The notes under the pieces are model-generated. The model was not told the origin of the DNA, searched no databases, and worked only from the letters and a program-made list of their open reading frames with translations. Positions 11,649 to 23,076 of a DNA stretch of 64,000 nt are shown one piece after another (the stretch's first letter is position 1; each line of letters begins with the position of its first letter). Origin of the DNA: Branchinecta lynchi (lineage: Eukaryota > Arthropoda > Branchiopoda > Anostraca > Branchinectidae). The position numbers and the translations under genes were made by a program. The stretch spans positions 13,914,938 through 13,978,937 of the forward strand of contig JAKZAP010000014.1 in NCBI GenBank assembly GCA_023053575.1, given 5' to 3'.

Positions 11649-13441
11649 AAATTTCCCACGACTTCTCTTTGAGCGTTTAAAGTACGCTAAGGGTAACTTG
11701 ACCGCAAGTTCTGACCTTTCAAATCGCGACGTATGCTAATCCATTTAAGCTGGATGGCCTCTGACGGTAGTTTTTAGCTGTACAGCAAAACAAAATTTGG
11801 CGCGATTTCTACGGCACACGGTAACAAAGTGAAGTTGGACGTATGCTTCAACCATATCTGTCTATATCTATCTATCTGTCTATACTTGCTATTATGAAAA
11901 GCTTCTGGATAAAATGCCGGTTAATATCTCCGACCATTGACCATTGGTTGACACTGTCTGTGTGTCCTTCTAAGCTCTGAAAGACTCAAAACAATAATTA
12001 GTAAAACCCTCACTCGATTTGTCTATCGATCGAAATACGTGTCTAGCAGCAATTATTTAAAAATCCTGTGACTCAATTATACTGCAAAAGTACGTCAGCT
12101 ACTCGCGTGAAGCAAAACCGCAAAGCTAGTCAGCAAAAGCAAAATTGAAAAATCGTGGCTGTATAGTCTCTACAGGTTTTCATTTGTGTCATAGCTTTTA
12201 GGCATAATCTGTTAGTTGAGCTACGTGACCTTCTCTTTTCAACAAAGGGGAGCGAACTCTTACTTTTCAGGGCAAAAGTACTTAGGGAAGATTTTGGGAC
12301 AAAGAAAAATCGAACAAAATTTCTTTACTCAGTATTTCAGGGATTCAATCTGATACAATTGTGATTTTCTACAGTCAATCATTCTAGTATCATAGTACGA
12401 TCTAGGGATTATAACTGATTGATTATTACTGAGCCCTCTGCCGTTGTGCAGTAAAACAAAATAATAGACAGGTAAAATACCGTGTAGTTTCGGTCAAGGG
12501 GACCAACATTGACCGAGCTCACTCCAGGTTTATCAGTGCATGACATCACTACACGTTACTTCCCATTTTAAGTTGCTTAATTCTCTAATATTTTCTCACA
12601 CTGATTTAATTTCAACCAAAATGTTGCTCCTTCGCTTCTCTGTTTACTTGTTGGCTCAGATAAAACTTGATGTCAAATGATTAACAGGGATTTGACCTAC
12701 TAATTCTTGGCATTTTAAAGTATCTACTTGTTCTAATAATATTTTTAGGTCTTTATAAGCTGAGACAATGATATTTAGAAACTACACCATCTTTTTAGTG
12801 CCGAGACAGGTCGCTCCGGCCGGTGTGAGCCTGTCTTAAGCGCTTTTGAGGGCATTGCATGACAATAGACCAATAGCTAAAACATAATTTGGCCTTTAAG
12901 GTTATAACTCTGGGTCTATTATTGATTTATTAAACTTTATGATTTCTTCCATCTTTCTGAAACAAGGGAACTAAACTAAACTTTCTTGTCCATGTATTAT
13001 TTGCTACGCCAAACATAAAATGAAGCAAGATAAAGCCAAGCGAGTACGCAGTAAAACAGCAACATTACAAATTTAATTTAGCGACCACCGACGACTATTC
13101 TATTATATTGTATATGAACAAAATCGCAATAGCTCGACGAGTTTATCCTGGGCTTCAAAGAGCAAATCTTGCAGGTCTGCAAGGTGACCTTTGACGCCCC
13201 GGAATTCAACTGTTGTAACGTTTATTATTTCTGCAGTTCAAGATTTTCTGCTTATTTTGCTAACTACAGCTTCTGTTCGCGCGTGTTCCAGCTTTTCTTC
13301 TGAAACCCTATCTGCGCCTCCATCTTTTTCCTCTCGTTAATTTCCCATATTTGTCTGATCGTGTTTATTTGTCTTTCATCTGTAATAAAACACTGACAAC
13401 TACTAGACATGTGATTTACTTTTAGTAACTTACCCCTCTAT

Positions 13442-15902
13442 TTATTGCCTTTGATTTTCGGGTAAATAAGGGCTTCCAAGCTTATCATACCCTAACCTAT
13501 TCGGGCGGCGAACTTCTCTGGACGTTTGTCTAGTACCTCTCGTAGCCAGATCAAACCTAACACCTTGCATTGCACCGCGGCGCGCGGCTTGAGTACGTAA
13601 TCTAAGCGCCTCTGAACGAACCGTAGGGTGGCTTAAAGCTCTATCACGAATTAAAATTGGTGGGGGGGCTATTAAGATCGATAGGGCATTCCGACCCTGG
13701 GTGATCAGATTCGAGTTCCCCAAATGGTCCTCTCAGTTCTGGCATACTACCAGAACTGTCGACCCCATCATTGACCCCGTCGCTAAAATTCGACCCGAGC
13801 CCAGAATGACCCGGTGTCTCCTCAAGTGTGCCCCTTCCAACACCTCCCTGCTGATGGCTGGTTGCTTCTGATTCTGGTAACCGAGATGCTTTACTCCCCC
13901 GAGACTGAGGTGTCTCAATTACCGTTTGATTTGGTGTCTCTTCTTCTGATCGAACAGGTGATAGGTCTGGGGACCTGTCAACCCGCGTACTAGCCTGAGG
14001 AAAGTTATTACCCGTGAATGAATCGTTTATACCCCCAGGATCACTAAACGGATCCTGCGCAACTGTGCCCTCGAACTCGAGACGGTAATTCGGGGCTTCT
14101 AATGATGGTATCCCCACCCCAGCGAGATTTTCGTAGAAATCATGAGATGGTGTGATACCCTGTCTCAAAACTGGTGCCTCGCCAAAAGTTGGCGTAGAGC
14201 ATCTAACAATTGTCCTTGGTGTGAAAAGTTCTCTTTCCATTAGCGCATCGTCTAATAATTCGCTCTCGAGACTCGAGGAGCTTCCCAACCCCTGCCTGCG
14301 AACAGGTGTTTCAGTATAGGGGTCATCCCATTCTAAATCTTCAGAGCCCAGAGAATAACGTCTTTTGCAATCCCCATGTTCATTTGGTTAATCCGTATGA
14401 TACGGCTGTAATGTTAAAGGGCGGTGAAATAGAGGAAGTTGGCGACATTTCGGAAAATCATCCATCGATTCCGGACCCGGAACCGAGGACTCCGGTCTAA
14501 AAGCAAAATCACTCGCGCCAATATCATACATGTCTTCAGTAAGTGGGTTTGGTATAACGGAGGGTGGGTTTGGTGGGTCGCAATCTGGGATAGTTTTCTG
14601 ACCTGCAGGTGGACTGTCCCACCAAGTAACTGTTTTTCCGGTACGCGAACTTTCAGGTTTATTTCCGGCCGGATTTTCTGCGGAAGAGGAAATGGGTGCC
14701 GGAATTTCGTCAAAATTAGGCGGTATAATCAGTTCATCTTGCATAACGTCCCTTTCCCACAGACTCCTGGGAATGTACGTTCTCAAACGATTGTAATGGA
14801 CAATTTCCACCCGTCCGTCTGACAGCCTTGTGATTTTAAAGTTTAGGCCATTTTCTAAAACTGCATTTATTCGATAAGGTCCCACCCAACGTATCTTGTC
14901 CAATTTTCGCAACCTCGCGTCGGGTGTCGTATGCAAAAGTACAAGGTCACCGACCTTTAGGGGTTTCTGATTTTCGGTTCTATTGTAGTAGAACCGCTGA
15001 CGTTCCCGAGCGATATCGGAGTTGTCCCTGATCATTTGATACGCAGTTCTCTGCCGAGTAATCATTTCCGATTTGTAATCCAAATCCAGATTATAATAGA
15101 CCCTACTGTTAATGACGGTGTCCGTCGGAAAACGGGCGTCGCGAAGGAACATAGCATAAAATGGGTTATCTGAGATGGATTCGTGAAAAGCCGTATTCAT
15201 AGCAAACTGTACATAAGGAAGTTGGTCTTCCCAGTCTGAATGTCCCCTATCCTTGACATATAGACTTAAAATGTTTGCTATATCCCTATTCCGCCTTTCG
15301 ACCGCCCCGTTACACATAGGATGATACGCAGATGTACGAAGCTGCTTAATGTCAAGAAGTTCAAGTATACCCTTGAATACCGCATTTATGAATTCCGTAC
15401 CCTGGTCACTTATCAAACGTTCGCAAGCCCCATAAACCAAAACAAAATGCTCACCAAACGCCCTCGCGACAGCTTTCGCTGTTTTATCTGCTATGGCCGT
15501 AAGAACAATGAACTTCGTAAAATGATCAGTGATGACAACAATATATTTTGACCCATGACTAGAAACGGGTAATGGACCGAGAAGATCGATACCGACCATA
15601 TCGAGTGGTCTAGAGGATTCGGGTATGGTGCCCAACGGAGCCCTGGGTGTGTGGTTAAGGCCTTTGCGTTGACAACAATCAAGGCAACACTGCACGTATT
15701 GTTTGACAACGTTGTACATGTTCCGAAAGTAAAAACGGTTGCGCACGCGCTCATATGTCTTAAGAAACCCAAAATGACCCGATATTTTTGAATCATGGCA
15801 ATCAAATAGAACTTCCGGAATGAGTGAACGAGGTAAAACTGGTACTACCCGCAAATCAGGCCAGGCCTGCGACAGTTTTGATACGGTGTGTAAACGTAAC
15901 AA
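13442..15902 (-). pseudogene. Gypsy pol C-terminal half: integrase and tail, broken
   Basis: The main frame runs 15902 to 14391. It carries the zinc-binding HHCC region (H in CHDSKISGH, C-x2-C in CCLDC). The catalytic DDE core follows: D in VGIDLLGPL, D in LISDQGTEF and E in NGAVERRNRD. A GPY/F module (KIRWVGPYRI) comes after it, typical of Ty3/gypsy integrases that insert proviral DNA into host DNA. A single TAA at 14388-14390 interrupts the frame, which then stays open to 13644. It shifts near a seven-base C run (minus strand) at about 13665-13675 into a frame ending at 13442, where RRPNRLGYDKLG matches the arginine-rich tail common at the end of gypsy Pol. The start overlaps the RNase H frame and is offset from it, so a one-base indel near 15.9 kb also separates it. 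Probable inactivated product. Confidence 0.85.
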
Positions 15903-16873
15903 AGTAAGCCGTCGTCAAGAACAAAATTTTCGATTTCACGCAGGACTTGAGTTTCGATTTGAGAGGGCAACCCACTGCCATGTTTAAGGTAGTTACGTAC
16001 TGCAGAAGAAAACCCGTCCTTCCCTTGCAATTCCCGCAGTTCCTTTGAGGAAAACTGGTTATCCGCCCCTGGTACCACTGCCATTATCGCGGGAGTTGGA
16101 ATAGTCGTAGGGAGCCTACTTAAAGCGTCTGCAACGACGTTCTGAGTCCCGGGGATGTGCGTAATCTCAAATTCGTACCCTTGCAGTTCCATCTGCATTC
16201 TAGCCCACTTTCCGGTAAGATCCTTCCCTGTACTCTTCATCAACCACTGAAGAGGCTTATGATCCGAGGCAACAATGAATTTTCTACCGAGCAAATAAGG
16301 GCGAAATGACCTGATGCAGTGAATTATGGCTAAGGCCTCCTGTTGAACCGCCGCATGTTTGACCTCGGCGTCGTTGAAAGTACGTGACGTATACTGTAAG
16401 TCCTTTTGCCTCCCACCCTGTTCCTGGGTCAAAAACCCTCCACACGCCTTTTTGCTAGCATCGCAAAAAATTTTCATCGGTTTCGCGGACCGACCAAGGT
16501 CTGGAAGGCCAAGTATAGGTTCTTCTAACAATTTAGATCGCAGCTGTTCAAAAGCTATCTTCTCCTCATCCCCAAAAATAAAAGGTACCTCCTTTTTGGT
16601 AAGTTTAATTAGGGGTGACGCTATAGCCGAAAACTGGGGGACGAATTTGCAAAAATACGAAAACAGACCTATACATGAGCGCAGTTCGCTGACGTCCTTT
16701 GGGTATGCAATGTTACGTACCGCACTTAGCTTATTGGGGTCTGGACGGACTCCATTCTTATCGACCCGATGACCCAAGAAAATAACTTCCTCCTTAAAAA
16801 AATCACATTTCCGCGCTTTCAATTTCAGACCGGCTTTGCGGAAAGCGGTAAAAACTTTAATCAACAAAGCCAT
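15845..16873 (-). pseudogene. Gypsy pol middle part: RT thumb and RNase H
   Basis: Begins directly at the junction with the nested non-LTR element. It continues the reverse transcriptase with CDFFKEEVIFLGH (the usual C-x-F-LGH block after the catalytic YxDD). A connection domain ending ASPLIKLTKKEVPF follows. RNase H then has IFCDASKKACGGFL with the first catalytic Asp, QQEALAII with the Glu, and VASDHKPLQWL. The end of the frame holds the linker to integrase and is cut by a frameshift near 15.9 kb. Same reading frame as the upstream protease-RT segment at 20222-21996, so only the insertion separates them. Confidence 0.9.
16871..16873. other. Target duplication at the 3' end of the nested non-LTR element
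   Basis: ATG (minus strand) follows the element tail and also precedes its 5' end at 20219-20221. The duplication may be ATG or CATG, because the tail repeat itself ends in C. Confidence 0.55.
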
Positions 16874-16982
16874 GAATGAATGAATTTAATTCCAAAAAAG
16901 CCCAAGGGCCATGGCGGAAAACATAAAAAAAATAACAACAAACAAAATATCGTACACTCGGAAACAAACCAAAAATCAACTT

Positions 16983-17196
16983 CTATAAAAATAGTTCGCG
17001 GTGGGTCATAGCTATCTTCAGGAATCTACCCAGCCTTCGGAGATCACCAAAACACTTACTTCCCATAATCGAAGTCAATTCCCTTTCATCCCAAACCTCC
17101 CGGCCAAACACTTCCTTTCTTAATCCTTTCAACTCCTCGCAATAACACATCAAATGTACCGCATCCTCCCCCTCAACACCACACATCGGACAAAAT
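16983..17196 (-). pseudogene. Non-LTR C-terminal zinc knuckle
   Basis: Minus-strand frame containing CPMCGVEGEDAVHLMCYC (C-x2-C then H and C), the nucleic-acid-binding knuckle found after the RT in many non-LTR retrotransposons. It is followed by a basic C-terminal tail ending FLKIAMTHRELFL. A frameshift separates it from the upstream RT-linked frame (17285-17557). Confidence 0.75.
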
Positions 17197-17284
17197 TAAG
17201 GACCAGTACCTTTCCTCTCTCGACCAATATACTTTCTCCGCATCCCCACTGGAAGAGCGTCCGCCCTAAGACTCACCATCCACC

Positions 17285-18410
17285 TCAATTCTGCCCCCCC
17301 CCCAATCCCAACTTAAAATATAATTCTTCTCCCCATGTCTCTTTAGCCATACCATACAACTTCAGAGAGTGGTGCTCTGATACGCCCCCATGCCACCTCT
17401 GAATCTCCTGATCTCTTAGCCTATCTTTCACTAACTTAGCTACCTTACCTAGGGGGTAACCTGGTCCCGCTCCATCACACCACAAACCACCATAACCACA
17501 ATCATCCAATATTTTTTTTAATTTGCTGAGGCCAAGAATCCCTTTTCTTGCCCCCAAGTATTTCCAAATACGCCGCTTTCAAAACTCTCACCCTTGGCAA
17601 ACTCGTCACTTTCTCCCAATATCTTATCATTGCTACCAACCTACTATTCCGGAGCAACCCTAAACCTAAGTCCCCTGTAATTACTAGGCTATTTGTTCTC
17701 ACGCTAACCCCTAATACCCTCTTAAAATATTGTAACTGTACACTCTCTAGCTTATCCCCCTTATGGAAGCCCCAAATCTCGGATCCATAATGCATAGCTG
17801 ATACTACTTTAGTTGAAAATAACTGCTTATGCATTTTAATATCCTTAATATCCCCTAAATGGCTTCCAGCAAGCGCATACGCACAACGCTTCCCTTTTCT
17901 CTCGCTAGCTTCTATTTGTTTACCAAACTTACCATTATACGAAAACCGAACACCTAAATAAACAAAATCATCCGTTATCCCTATTTTCTCTCCATTAAAC
18001 TTCACACTCTCACTTTCACTCACTCTTCCACCCTTTCTAAACACCATCATTACAGACTTACTCACATTCAAACACAAGCCTTTCATTCGGAGGTATTCGT
18101 GGGTCCTATCCAACAGAAACTGCAACTTTTCGGGCGAATCCGCAAATAGCACCATATCGTCCGCAAACAACAAGGCACATAACTGACAAATATCCAGACT
18201 TACCACCGCCGCACCAGAATGTAACAAATACTCATGAAAATCATTAATGTAAAGCGAGAACAATTTAGGAGATCAGCAACACCCTTGTTTAACCCCTACG
18301 CTTAGAAAAAATGATCTAGAAAATTTACCTGCCACCTTCACTACAAACTTAGTCATTTCATACATCGAAACCAAAATTAGTACAAACGCATTCGGTAAAC
18401 CAATCTTCAA
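17285..18410 (-). pseudogene. Non-LTR reverse transcriptase, palm to thumb and linker
   Basis: The frame at 18263-17502 begins within the conserved GVKQGC...SPKLF block; an in-frame TGA or one-base indel lies between QGC and SP at about 18272. It includes the catalytic LLFADDMVLFADS (FADD), a CLNVSKSVMMVF block and VYLGVRFS, then the thumb region with SEIWGF and KRVLGVS. The frame at 17557-17285 continues toward the zinc knuckle after another shift. The polymerase would copy element RNA at the nicked target; this copy is inactive. Confidence 0.85.
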
Positions 18411-19073
18411 TCACTCCTCCATCAATAGATCTCTCTTAACATTGTCGAATGCTCCCTTCAAATCTAAAAATACCACGTATAATCTACCCCTTTCTTTCCC
18501 CGTGTACTTACTAACTAAACAATGCAAAATAAACATTTGGTCAATCGTACTAAAACCCTTCCGAAAACCAGCCTGTACAGAGGACATTAATTCCTTGTGA
18601 TCCAACCATCTACAAAGTCTAGAATCTAAAAATTTAGCAAATATTTTAGCATAAGCATTCCCCAAATGGATGCATCTATAGTTTTCATGCAGCTGTCTAC
18701 TACCCTTCTTAAATAATGGTATCGCTATAGAGGTTGTCCATTGTATCGGCCACGTAGCATTCACCATCAAACTAGAAAACAAAGCAACCATCACCTGCAC
18801 AACCACCACCTTACCCCATCGCCACACAGACAACGGAATACCATCCGGACCGGGAGCAGAATTTCCTTTCATTTTACGCATAACATTCCAAACTTCAGCC
18901 TCCTCAACTGGAGCTAGTAATTTGGAATCTTCCTCTGTCAACGGGTAACATACCTTCTCCCTTACCTTCTCTTTCCACTGTTCACTAAATACCGTTTCCA
19001 ACTTCAAACCCTTTACTCTCATAATACCTCTCCCAAGATTGTGGCCCCAACTGAGGGACCTCACCCTTATCAA
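18411..19073 (-). pseudogene. Non-LTR reverse transcriptase, N-terminal fingers
   Basis: Contains GNSAPGPDGIPLSVW (the PGPDGI block), an IPLFKKGS segment, NYRCIHLGNAYAKIFAK (usually NYR-I-L) and VFLDLKGAFDNVKRDLL with the first catalytic Asp of RT. It overlaps the upstream endonuclease frame by about 90 bp in another frame, indicating a frameshift in the linker. It stops at 18411 just before the next RT block. Confidence 0.85.
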
Positions 19074-20151
19074 CTAGCGACTTATTCACCCACTTCCAAA
19101 ATTGCTTACCATCTTTATTTTTTAAAGAATCTCTTACCTTTTCCCTAACGCCCTCAGCCTCCTGCTTTTTCTTAGCCTTCACCAAAGCTTTGTACTCTCT
19201 TCTAATTTGTCTATACTTACCGAGGTTAAATTCTAGCTGCTGACTACCGCTATTTTTCACCAGTGTTAGTGCCTCCACCACCTTATTTTTCAACATCCGA
19301 CAATCATAATCATAAAAAGAATCCTTCACTCTACCCATCCGCTCCTTCCTCTTTATCTGGTCATGATCACATGCAATCTCATACATAAACGATGAAAAAT
19401 CAGAAATAGCCTCCTCAACTCGATTCGCTTTACCTAGCTCTATACAATTTTCTAGCATTTCCTGAGAACGTTGCTCTGTTACCTTATCTAAAATTCTCTT
19501 ATCCAATCCCTCAGAAACCATAATTGGTCGTCTAACTATTACCTCTGGAACTGGAATATTACTACCATTTGTCTGCCTATCTTGCTCTATAATATCAGGC
19601 CCTTGAGATCTTGGAGAAACCATAAAAAGAGCAAGAGGGACGTGGTCAGAACCCACAACCCGAAGAACTCTACAATTCAGGCACCTTGACCAAAGAGACG
19701 GGCTAACCAAAAAATAATCTAAAACACTTGGAGCCCCCCCCGAAAAACAAGTATAATCCCCTTTACCTCCATCTTCTCCTAATCTCCCATTTAATATTAT
19801 CACACTTTCATTACTACAAAAATCTAAAAGGTTCTCACCCCATTTGTTTTTCTTACGGTCCTGGTCCTTACTTTTACGCACACCAAACTCCACATCCCCT
19901 TGGCCATCCTCTGGCTGAGTAGACTCCCTCCAGTTCCCCCACTGGAAAACATCATTCCTAGGCGTTCCACTATGACACCCTGTATACGCATTAAAGTCTC
20001 CTGTAAATATAAATCCATAATTAGGGTAATCTCTACTAAATCTAGCCTTATCACTTCTTAAGATATTCCACGTATCCTCATTTGAATACGAGCTAGACTG
20101 GGGAGGAATATACACACAACAAAAAACAACCCGAAAAAGACCAATCGTCAA
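18985..20151 (-). pseudogene. Non-LTR APE endonuclease (N-terminally truncated) and linker
   Basis: Minus-strand frame with CCVYIPPQSS, FIFTGDFNAYTG (catalytic GDFN), DYFLVSPSLW (the usual DYI/F block) and VVGSDHVPLALF (SDH catalytic motif). A long charged linker toward the RT follows. The first roughly 50 residues of an APE domain, including the conserved Asn and Glu, are missing because the element is 5'-truncated. In intact elements this domain nicks the target to prime reverse transcription. Confidence 0.88.
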
Positions 20152-20221
20152 TTTAATCCAAACCGTGTTTTCCGAATTACTCTTTAGCCTACAAATGCGC
20201 CTACATTACTTTAGCCTACAT

Positions 20222-21996
20222 GTGCGAATCGTCGTCTTCTGAGGCGTTTATAACGTCATCCAGATAGACGGCGACCCCTTCATCAAACAGATGTTTCAAA
20301 ATTCTATGCATAATTCTACTATAAGCCGCAGGCGCGTTTTTTAGACCAAACGCGAGTTTCGCGTATACGAACTGGTCGTATCCGGGTGCTGAAAATCCCG
20401 TATATTTGCGGCTTTCTGGATCGATTTCCATCTGCCAATAACCACTCAAACAGTCAAGAACAGAGAAAATCTTTTTGCCATGCAATTTGTCTAAAATAGC
20501 AGCGATATGAGGGAGCGGAAACTCGTCTCCCACTATCACATCATTTAGGCGACGAAAATCGGTAACCGCACGATAACTTCCATCCTTTTTCCCGACCAAC
20601 AATAACGGAGCTAGCCACGGCGAAGCGGCTGGCTCTATAACCTTACAAGCCAACATACGGTCAATTTCTGCCTTTGCAACGGGTTCAAGGTGGACTGGAA
20701 TGCGATAGGGACGAACTTTCTGTGGGGGTGCATTACCCACATCAATTACAAAAGGCTCAATGTTGCAAGTTCCCAAATCAAAATCGTCCTTCGCGAAAAT
20801 GTCATGATTATCAGTTAAAAGCTTCTCTACTTTTTGTTTTCGAACTGGGTTTTTCGCGAGGTGATCTAATTTGAACATTTTAAGAAACGCATCCACTTCA
20901 TTGTCTGGCAGAAAACCAGGACCCGAAATAACATCCGTTGGTTTTAATGAGTCGGTAACACTCATGCAAATATTTTCGTCTGCAATCCAGGCTTCGGCAT
21001 TCGCCATATAAAACAAGGGAATTTTAATATCTTTGTCCGAATAGTTTTCTATGAATACCTGAAACATGCCGTCCTGTGTAGTTACAAGTTGTTCTGGTAA
21101 AACCAAGTCTGGGAATCGTTCATTTATTTCCTTCGTAGGTGAAACCAAAAATAGTCCGTCCGTGTCTATTGGCCCCCTACTGAAAACACAACGTTTACTG
21201 GTCTTTGCATTAACACTAGTCCTAGAAACGAGTTGAAGACGGTGTATGCGTTTCGGTGGTTTCACAGCTTCCACCTCCGTTTTTACCAACCTGATTTCAG
21301 ACTTTTTACCAATATTTTCAACATGGGGGGTTGGTTGGGGGTAATTGGGAGTAGGTAAATTAACTACAGGACCCACAGGGTGACAAGGGATCGACTGTGG
21401 ACTACAAGACTGACTTCTAGTAAAACAACAATTTTGTTCCCTTTGTCCTTTAAGGTTAACCCAATTTGCCGACGGATCAGAAAATTTACAAACAGGCCGA
21501 ACCTCTCCCCCATTTCCGCCTCTACGGATTAATTTGTCATTTTTAGCATCAACTAGTAGGTCGTACTTCTTTAAAAATCCATACCCCAAAATCATTGGTA
21601 TCTTCAATTTGTCACTTATTAAAAAAGTCTCAAAATATTCATGTTCATCAATTTTTACATTCTCTGAAATACATCCAATAATTTCCATAGAATGGCCGGT
21701 AGCACTACTAACATCATTATGGTTTTTAACTATTTTTGACCTAGCTAAAACAGGCAACTGCAAAAACGTATCATGGCTTATTAATGAAATCGAAGCGCCG
21801 GTATCCCCAAGCGCGCGTACAGGAATATCACACACTGAAGCATTAAAATACGGCAAGGCATTGCAATTCACTCCATTGCAATTAGCAAAATACGACGCAA
21901 TAAAATTTCCACCCATATTTTTAGTCAAATAAGCCGGGACAGGATGCGCATCAGAATTTACTGAAACGTGACGAAGTGCGCGTCCCCTTACAAGTT
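20222..21996 (-). CDS. Gypsy pol N-terminal part: aspartic protease and reverse transcriptase (interrupted)
   Basis: Open from the gag/pol frameshift heptamer down to the non-LTR insertion. The retropepsin-like protease has ALGDTGASISLI with the catalytic Asp, and IPMILGYGFL as the later hydrophobic/Gly block. The reverse transcriptase follows: VRPYRIP, WLAPLLLVGKKDGSYRA, TDFRRLND, FSVLDCLSGYWQMEID, AFGLKNAPAAY and the catalytic YLDDV. The YxDD block here ends in V rather than the commoner I. The frame is -1 relative to gag. It is cut right after this block by the non-LTR element and continues in the same frame at 16873. Product would process Gag-Pol and synthesise cDNA. Confidence 0.92.
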
Positions 21997-23076
21997 TAAA
22001 CGGCTGCTATTTTCAGACACCAGGCATTCCCTTGCGAAGTGTCCGATTTTCCCACAATTAAAACACTTTTTCGGATTAGATCCGGCGGACTGACTGCGAC
22101 ATTGTCTTGCCATATGCCCGATCCTTTGGCAGTTATAGCAACGGATGGTACGTGGTGCGCGACATTCGCGAGCAAAATGACCCGGTTTGTTGCAGTTGAA
22201 GCAATTCTGACTCGATGTACCCGGTTTTCGGAACTCGGGCCTCCTACGGTGACCTTCCAGAACATTCTCATTCCCTCCCTTATCGCGAGAACTATCCCTG
22301 TAGCTGCTTGTGTTATTCGACGGGCGGTTATCTCGTGACGACTCCCGACGGTGAAATGTTTGGCGGCTTGAACCCACAAATATAGCGCCGTCGCGACCCT
22401 TATTTCGCATGTTTTCTGTAGCCATACTATCTCGTGAGGTTCTATTTGCTGCTACACTAGGGTTAGTTTCAACTGAAATAGGAACGATAGCAGCAAGCAC
22501 ATTATGCGATTTAGCTTTTGCAAATTCACGTGCGCGAAAATCGTTGATCAAGAACTGTTTTGCCTCCTCAAAATCTTTGGGGCACTTCGCGACTACCCTC
22601 ATTCCCAGACTAGGAGAAAGACTGTCAAGAAGGAGGTTTTTCAACAGATTTGAGTAGCCGGCAGAACTTTCTTCGGTTGCCGACGGCATTTGATCAAAGC
22701 CCATTAATTTTAAAACCTTCAATTCCAGCTTTTCTAAAAATGGAAATGGGTCTTCGCCATCCTCTAGACGAAGAGTTTCGTGAATCAATCCTGCTCTAAG
22801 AGATGTGTGCTCAAACTGGCTTGCCAAAGCCTTCTTCAAATCGTCAAACGACTCGAATTCCGCGTGGCTTGTTAGGAAATTAGCCGCGTGCCCCGTTGTT
22901 TTCATGAATGCCAAACGGATAAGTTCATCGCTCTGAATAGACTTATCCCAGAATTTCAAATTTTCCAGCATCTCAAGAAATATCGAAACGTCCTCGCTAC
23001 CGGAAAAGGTAGAGACTTGAGATGCAATTTTACAAAGCGTGTCAAGAGACATTTTTGCTGTGTCTTCGACAGACAT
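21988..23076 (-). CDS. Gypsy gag with three CCHC zinc knuckles
   Basis: An intact 362-codon frame starting ATG at 23076. The N-terminal two thirds are helical, capsid-like and without strong sequence motifs. The C-terminal part is basic and Ser/Arg-rich, followed by three C-x2-C-x4-H-x4-C knuckles (CFNCNKPGHFAREC, CYNCQRIGHMARQC, CFNCGKIGHFAREC) expected to bind RNA. It ends three bases after a TTTAAAC slippery site, so termination gives Gag and -1 slippage gives Gag-Pol. It lies 131 bp from the 5' LTR. It is the only undamaged reading frame in the element. Confidence 0.92.
   Translation of the reverse strand: MSVEDTAKMSLDTLCKIASQVSTFSGSEDVSIFLEMLENLKFWDKSIQSDELIRLAFMKTTGHAANFLTSHAEFESFDDLKKALASQFEHTSLRAGLIHETLRLEDGEDPFPFLEKLELKVLKLMGFDQMPSATEESSAGYSNLLKNLLLDSLSPSLGMRVVAKCPKDFEEAKQFLINDFRAREFAKAKSHNVLAAIVPISVETNPSVAANRTSRDSMATENMRNKGRDGAIFVGSSRQTFHRRESSRDNRPSNNTSSYRDSSRDKGGNENVLEGHRRRPEFRKPGTSSQNCFNCNKPGHFARECRAPRTIRCYNCQRIGHMARQCRSQSAGSNPKKCFNCGKIGHFARECLVSENSSRLNL
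21994..22000 (-). promoter_or_regulatory. Putative -1 ribosomal frameshift heptamer TTTAAAC
   Basis: In gag phase the bases read T TTA AAC, followed by TTG and the TAA stop (21990-21988). Slipping back one base moves into the pol frame, which has no stop until the insertion at 20218. This is a canonical X-XXY-YYZ slippery sequence exactly where gypsy elements use programmed frameshifting. Confidence 0.85.

Larger units (their letters stand above)
9164..13441 (-). other. Long non-coding 3' region of the gypsy element
   Basis: About 4.3 kb between the end of pol and the 3' LTR with no reading frame of substance and no recognisable env, RNase H duplicate or second retroelement. It contains three local tandem duplications described separately and short ATCT-rich repeats near 11866-11886. 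An env gene could have decayed here or never existed. A non-autonomous insertion too degraded to recognise is another possibility. Confidence 0.6.
16874..20218 (-). mobile_element. 5'-truncated non-LTR retrotransposon inserted in gypsy pol
   Basis: About 3.34 kb on the minus strand between the two halves of the gypsy reverse transcriptase. It encodes an APE-type endonuclease lacking its N terminus, a reverse transcriptase, and a C-terminal CPMC...H...C zinc knuckle. The 3' end reads GGGCTTTTTTGGAATTAAAT followed by a short (TTCA)n tail, as in elements that use target-primed reverse transcription. Three or more frameshifts or stops break the coding region. The clade is not resolved; the layout (APE, RT, C-terminal CCHC) fits the I/Jockey/CR1-like groups. 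It must be younger than the gypsy element it lies in. Confidence 0.92.

Noticed and set aside
13644..14288. Separate third gene (env-like) downstream of gypsy pol
   Set aside because: It is in the same frame as integrase, separated by a single TAA, and leads into the usual arginine-rich Pol tail, so it is the Pol C-terminal region rather than env.
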